Positions 60,260-64,000 of a stretch of 64,000 bases of DNA are shown piece by piece. The notes below the pieces were generated by a model. The model was not told the origin of the DNA and searched no databases. It saw only the letters and a program-made list of their open reading frames with translations. This DNA comes from Priestia megaterium (GTDB taxonomy: Bacteria; Bacillota; Bacilli; Bacillales; Bacillaceae_H), in NCBI GenBank assembly GCA_008180335.1, contig VTEF01000002.1, positions 557,973-621,972 on the forward strand, in the 5' to 3' direction. The position numbers and the translations under genes are program-made. Every line of letters begins with the position of its first letter. The stretch's first letter is position 1.

Positions 60260-61363
60260 ATGACATACGTAAAAGGATTAGAAGGTATCGTAGCGGCAGA
60301 AACCAAAATAGGGCATGTTGACGGACAAAAAGGCCAATTAATTTATCGTGGTTACTGGGCGAAAGATTTAGCGATTAATTATACATTTGAAGAAGTATCT
60401 TATTTAATTTGGAATGGACAGCTGCCGAATCATGATCAGCTGCAAGCGTTTAAGCAAGAAATGATCGCAAACCGTACTTTGCCGAAGAACATTGTAGCAT
60501 TAATGGATTGTTTACCAAAAGATACAGAAGTCATGAGTGCGTTGCGCACCTGTATTTCAGCTCTTGGTGATCCTTCATATAGCTGGCCGCCAACTAAAAA
60601 TCAAGCAGTGGCATTAACAGCAGTAGCACCAACAATTATTGCTTATTGGTACCGCAAGATGAATGATTTAGAAGTTGTTGAACCAAATGAAAACTTAGAT
60701 CATGTAGCAAACTATTTGTATATGATTACAGGTGAAGTGCCGGATCCGAACTTAGTAAAGGCGTTAAGTGCATACTTTGTGTTAACGATTGAGCATGGCA
60801 TGAATGCATCAACCTTTACGTCACGGGTTGTATCATCGACTGAATCAGATATGGTATCAGCTATTTGCGGAGCAATTGGTGCAATGAAAGGTCCATTACA
60901 TGGCGGTGCACCGTCTGGCGTAATCACAATGTTTGACGAGATTGGATCTGAGGAAAACATTGAACCGTGGGTTCGTCAAAAATTAGAGAATAAAGAAAAA
61001 ATTATGGGCTTTGGTCACCGCGTATACCGTACGCATGATCCGCGAGCAGAAGCGTTAAAAGTCGTATCAAAACAAATTTCAGGTGACAATGACTGGTTTA
61101 ATTTAATTGTAAAAATTGAAGAGAAAACAATTGAATTATTAAATGAATATAAACCAGGCCGTGAAATTTATACAAATGTTGAATATTTCGCTGCAGCAGT
61201 GATGAAAGCGGTTGATTTGCCATCTGAATTATTTACGCCAACATTTACAGCAAGCCGCTTTGTTGGATGGACAGCGCACGTATTAGAGCAATCAGAAGAT
61301 AATCGCATTTATCGTCCGCAATCCTCTTATATCGGTTACACACCAGTTGAACAAAATCAATAA
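60260..61363 (+). CDS. citA: Citrate synthase, CitA-like (type I minor enzyme)
   Basis: This 367-residue enzyme condenses acetyl-CoA and oxaloacetate to citrate. Active-site His214 ('KGPLHGGAPSGV') and His253 ('MGFGHRVYRTHDPRAEAL') are present. At the third catalytic position, normally Asp in 'P.VDF(Y/F)', the sequence reads 'YTNVEYFAAAV', giving Glu308. B. subtilis CitA shows the same NVEY substitution as far as I recall. This probably lowers activity and fits a minor or specialised role. ATG 60260 follows AAAGGGGAGTGG. Divergent from citR with a cre site between. Confidence 0.92.
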   Translation: MTYVKGLEGIVAAETKIGHVDGQKGQLIYRGYWAKDLAINYTFEEVSYLIWNGQLPNHDQLQAFKQEMIANRTLPKNIVALMDCLPKDTEVMSALRTCISALGDPSYSWPPTKNQAVALTAVAPTIIAYWYRKMNDLEVVEPNENLDHVANYLYMITGEVPDPNLVKALSAYFVLTIEHGMNASTFTSRVVSSTESDMVSAICGAIGAMKGPLHGGAPSGVITMFDEIGSEENIEPWVRQKLENKEKIMGFGHRVYRTHDPRAEALKVVSKQISGDNDWFNLIVKIEEKTIELLNEYKPGREIYTNVEYFAAAVMKAVDLPSELFTPTFTASRFVGWTAHVLEQSEDNRIYRPQSSYIGYTPVEQNQ

Positions 61364-61375
61364 GAAGATCATAAT

Positions 61376-61409
61376 AAGAGCTTCCTTGCTATTAGGGAAG
61401 CTCTTTTGC
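61376..61409 (+). terminator. Terminator after citA
   Basis: AAGAGCTTCC-TTGCTATTA-GGGAAGCTCTT followed by TTGCTTCTTTT. Confidence 0.88.
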
Positions 61410-61553
61410 TTCTTTTGTCTTTTGGTGCAGATGCGAAGTTATTGATATAAATAGAAGCATCCTTACAATTTGTCTGATTCTTATTTTTTTAGCAGACTTT
61501 TACAAGCCATCCATGTACAATAAAAGGAGAATAGAAAGAAAAGGAGTTTACAT

Positions 61554-62321
61554 ATGGATGTTAATCAATTTTTGGCACGTATTCAAGTGACTAAAACAGA
61601 TAACTGTTTGCAGCTATTAAAAGCTATTCATAGACAACATTTGTTACATATACCATTTGAAAACTTAGACATACACCTTGGCCGCGATTTGTCGATGAAT
61701 CCAGAGAAAATATTTGAGAAGATAGTTATTAATCAGCGGGGCGGTTTGTGTTTTGAAACGAATAGTCTGCTGTACGCTGTTTTAAAAACACTGGGTTATG
61801 AAGTCGACTACATTTCAGCTTCGTTTTGGAATGAAGAAAAACAAGCTTGGAATGATGAATGTACTCATTTAGCCTTGCATGTGCGCTTGAACGACCAATC
61901 ATACCTTGTCGATGTCGGGATAGGAGGGGGATTCTTTGAACCGTTATTAATTCAGCATCGTTATGTATACATTGACAGCAATGGGACGTATCGAGTAGTG
62001 AATCAAGATGATAGATGGCTTGTGCAAGAGCGTAAAGAGAAGTGGGAGGATCTGTTCAAATTTTCTCTAAAACGAAGAGAACTAAAAGATTTTGAAGCGG
62101 CATGCCATTATTATGAACAGCATCCTGAATCGTTTTTTCGTCAAAAGAAAATCTGCAGCCGTTCAACGGAATCAGGAAAAATTTCCTTGTCATCCAACAC
62201 GCTAAAAATAACGACTGGTTCTCATAAATCAGAAACACCAATTTTATCGGATGAAGAATTTAACGAAGCATTAGAAAAATACTTTCAAATTGTATTACAC
62301 GAAAAAAGTGTTGGTTTGTAA
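61554..62321 (+). CDS. Arylamine N-acetyltransferase
   Basis: This 255-residue NAT transfers acetyl from acetyl-CoA to arylamines or arylhydrazines through a Cys-His-Asp triad. The triad is visible as Cys66 ('RGGLCFETNSLLY'), His105 ('CTHLALHV') and Asp120 ('YLVDVGIGGG'). The start region 'HLLHIPFENLDIHLGR' is also diagnostic. Length is normal. AAGGAG lies upstream of ATG 61554. Monocistronic. Physiological substrate unknown. Confidence 0.93.
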   Translation: MDVNQFLARIQVTKTDNCLQLLKAIHRQHLLHIPFENLDIHLGRDLSMNPEKIFEKIVINQRGGLCFETNSLLYAVLKTLGYEVDYISASFWNEEKQAWNDECTHLALHVRLNDQSYLVDVGIGGGFFEPLLIQHRYVYIDSNGTYRVVNQDDRWLVQERKEKWEDLFKFSLKRRELKDFEAACHYYEQHPESFFRQKKICSRSTESGKISLSSNTLKITTGSHKSETPILSDEEFNEALEKYFQIVLHEKSVGL

Positions 62322-62334
62322 CCAACGCTTTTTT
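62302..62334 (+). terminator. Terminator overlapping the NAT stop codon
   Basis: AAAAAAGTGTTGGTT-TGT-AACCAACGCTTTTTT; the last codons form the left arm. Confidence 0.9.
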
Positions 62335-62491
62335 GCATAGACGAATCTTCCCTTAGTTCAGCTTGTAATGAAAAACAATCTCTCGTTTTAACAGTGCGAT
62401 AAAACGTTCATCTTTCCGTTAATGTTTGATCTTATTGAAAAAGCGGGAAAATGTCAGTAGGCAAATAAACGGTAATTGAGGAGAGACAATC

Positions 62492-63376
62492 ATGAAGGCA
62501 GCGGTTATTTTAAATCCAAATTCAGGGAACAAGAAGCTAGTTCATTCAATCGATAAAATCTGTGATCGTTTGAATACAGTCTTTGAATCGGTTGCGTTAT
62601 ATAAAACAGGTGCACCAGGTGATGGAGCTAAGTTTGTTCAGCAATTGGCAGACAACATTGACGTCATTGTTGGTGCCGGAGGAGATGGCACGATTTATGA
62701 ATTGATTAACGCTATTGCACCAATGGAAAAACGGCCTATTTTTGCGATTTTACCAGGGGGAACATGCAATGATTTTTCCCGTGCCATTGGCATGAACCAA
62801 AATCCTCTGCTAGCAGTTGAACAAATTATTGCCAAACAAAAAGCGTCAGTCGATGTAGGGAAACATAATGATCAATACTTTTTAAATTTCTGGGGGATTG
62901 GCCTTGTCGCAGAGATATCTGAGAATATTCAGGAAAAAGGAAAAGAAAAATTGGGGAAAATTTCGTACTATATGAGTGTGGGTCGCACATTTAATCAAGT
63001 GCAACCGTTTAAGGTAAAAATGAAAAGCGAAGAAGCAACGTATGAGGGAGAAGCGGTAATGATACTGATTGGAAACGGGCCTTTTTTAGGAGGAACACGC
63101 ACTGTCTTGGGAAACTGTTCTTTTCAAGATGGACTATTAGATGTGTACCTCATTAAACAGATGGCACTAGAGCCGCTGGTTAAATGGCTGCAAACAGCAC
63201 CTGAAGAAGAACAAACCGATCCGAATAGCCAATTGCTTCATTTTAAAACAACAAACGTTCATGTGGAAGTAACCCCGGAGAAAACAGTTGATTGTGATGG
63301 TGAAACAGAAACAACAACACCATCTGTTATTTCGATTCTTCCTAATCATATAGATATGTTTGTCGGGACTATATAA
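62492..63376 (+). CDS. Diacylglycerol kinase family lipid kinase (DgkB/YegS fold)
   Basis: This 294-residue soluble lipid kinase opens 'AAVILNPNSGNKK', then the ATP-binding 'VIVGAGGDGTIYELINAI' (GGDGT signature, near residues 60-77) and 'FAILPGGTCNDFSRAIGM'. The C-terminal beta-sandwich has 'LDVYLIKQMALEPLVKWLQT' and the conserved 'TVDCDGET' (Asp-Gly-Glu). It phosphorylates diacylglycerol or a related lipid, recycling lipids or making signals. Close B. subtilis relatives include YtlR and DgkB; which one cannot be decided. GAGGAGAG precedes ATG 62492. Confidence 0.92.
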   Translation: MKAAVILNPNSGNKKLVHSIDKICDRLNTVFESVALYKTGAPGDGAKFVQQLADNIDVIVGAGGDGTIYELINAIAPMEKRPIFAILPGGTCNDFSRAIGMNQNPLLAVEQIIAKQKASVDVGKHNDQYFLNFWGIGLVAEISENIQEKGKEKLGKISYYMSVGRTFNQVQPFKVKMKSEEATYEGEAVMILIGNGPFLGGTRTVLGNCSFQDGLLDVYLIKQMALEPLVKWLQTAPEEEQTDPNSQLLHFKTTNVHVEVTPEKTVDCDGETETTTPSVISILPNHIDMFVGTI

Positions 63377-63404
63377 AGCGTCAAGTTTAGCTTGATGCTT
63401 TATA
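63374..63404. terminator. Bidirectional terminator
   Basis: AAAGCGTCAAG-TTTAG-CTTGATGCTTT between convergent lipid kinase and YitT genes. Confidence 0.85.
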
Positions 63405-63407
63405 CAG

Positions 63408-63989
63408 TTAAGGCATCCATTTTCTTGAATTAAATAACATAATCATTAAACTGCTCATGAGGATGACAATCATCGAATAGCAGAAGGCTGTAAAACCGAC
63501 AATCGGCAAGCCAGTCAGCATAATGAGGCTGTCAAGCAAGAAGATAACTGCTGCCACATTAACCTGCCATTTTGATGAAATAATTAAGGCAATTAAATCG
63601 AGTCCATCTGAGCTAATTTGATAACGAAGCATTAACCCGATACCCATTCCAACCAGAGTACCGCCAATAATGGAACTAAATAAAAGCGGAACTTCTAAAG
63701 ATCCATTCACAACGGCAAGCTTTTCTGTGATGAAAAATGAAACAAGTAATCCAGCACTTCCATAGAAAAAATGATGACGATAACGAAAGAAGGCATATAT
63801 AAAGACCGGAATATTTAATAGTAAAATAGATACTCCAATCGGCAGACCAATCATGTAATAAACAATTAATCCAAACCCGATAAGCCCCCCATCTAATAAA
63901 TGATAAGGAGCAATAAATCCATTTAACCCAAGTCCAATTAATAAACTGCCGCAACAAATTGCAATCGCTCGAGTAAAAATATTCCTCAC
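63408..63989 (-). CDS. YitT family membrane protein (short form)
   Basis: This 193-residue protein has about five to six spans and the family marks 'LLIGLGLNGFIAPYHLLDGG', 'GVSILLLNIPVFIYAFFRYR' and 'RYQISSDGLDLIALIISSKW'. Like the protein at 4700-5335 it lacks the C-terminal DUF2179 domain of full-length YitT. GTG start at 63989; its upstream region is cut off 11 bases later by the window edge, so the start is provisional. Substrate unknown. Confidence 0.85.
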   Translation of the reverse strand: MRNIFTRAIAICCGSLLIGLGLNGFIAPYHLLDGGLIGFGLIVYYMIGLPIGVSILLLNIPVFIYAFFRYRHHFFYGSAGLLVSFFITEKLAVVNGSLEVPLLFSSIIGGTLVGMGIGLMLRYQISSDGLDLIALIISSKWQVNVAAVIFLLDSLIMLTGLPIVGFTAFCYSMIVILMSSLMIMLFNSRKWMP

Positions 63990-64000
63990 CCTATATTTTA

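Noticed and set aside
1-64000. tRNA, rRNA, CRISPR arrays, T-boxes and classical riboswitches
   Set aside because: No cloverleaf, rRNA-like block, regular repeat-spacer series or known aptamer core was recognised on reading; no covariance search could be run.

Overview
The window looks like a chromosomal stretch from a low-GC, endospore-forming member of the Bacillaceae (Bacillus or Priestia type). Evidence: GerA-family germination receptor genes, a QoxABCD aa3 quinol oxidase, an RsbR-type stressosome protein, a citR/citA-like pair, a yrkD-to-yrkJ-like sulfur cluster, GlsB with a SigB-like promoter, and strong Shine-Dalgarno sites with frequent GTG/TTG starts. No rRNA, tRNA or CRISPR array was seen. 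Species cannot be fixed from sequence alone. LAYOUT: 0-2.5 kb: 3' end of a Ger(x)C gene, several very small genes (YvrJ, CD3324-like) and an EF-G-binding (FusB-like) protein. 2.5-9.3 kb: stand-alone metabolic and stress genes (GyrI-like, NADP oxidoreductase, YitT, small alarmone synthetase, GNAT, TauE/SafE permease). 9.3-11.1 kb: class D sortase with its apparent substrate, an acidic LPxTA surface protein. 12-15.9 kb: decayed accessory island with a broken DUF6792 lipase-like (toxin-type) operon, an IS3 transposase scrap and a broken cadC. 15.9-19.8 kb: intact CadA metal pump, ZIP transporter and PCYCGC lipoprotein. 20-20.7 and 29.4-33.2 kb: two blocks of one probable CstR (persulfide sensor) regulon (membrane rhodanese-like protein, CstR; DsrE, TusA-rhodanese, rhodanese-metallo-beta-lactamase, TusA, TauE/SafE). 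Five near-identical operator-like sequences lie in front of these genes. 22.4-26.3 kb: qoxABCD. 26.4-29.4 kb: uppP and small genes. 33.3-37.1 kb: uspA remnant, frameshifted MFS transporter, UspA and SulP transporter. 37.3-44 kb: catalytically altered serine recombinase, a probable spore-surface protein, LCP ligase, chemoreceptor and small proteins. 44.1-47.8 kb: TetR and an RND exporter (SwrC type). 48-50 kb: DUF2512 protein and an Old Yellow Enzyme. 50.2-56 kb: an unusual Gly/aromatic repeat surface protein and a complete gerA-gerC-gerB operon. 56-64 kb: GlsB, GNAT, RsbR paralogue, CitR/CitA, arylamine N-acetyltransferase, lipid kinase and a second YitT protein. HOW IT FITS TOGETHER: the strongest theme is reactive sulfur handling. 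A CstR with Cys31/Cys60 probably senses persulfides and derepresses sulfur carriers (TusA, DsrE), sulfurtransferases (rhodaneses), a persulfide-dioxygenase-like enzyme and a sulfite-type exporter. The most novel-looking element is a short structured transcription unit with its own terminator, under one of the CstR-type operators at about 29.4 kb. The second theme is decay: pseudogenes cluster at 12-16 kb and 33-35 kb, and at least two lesions sit in homopolymer A runs, so assembly error has to be considered for those.
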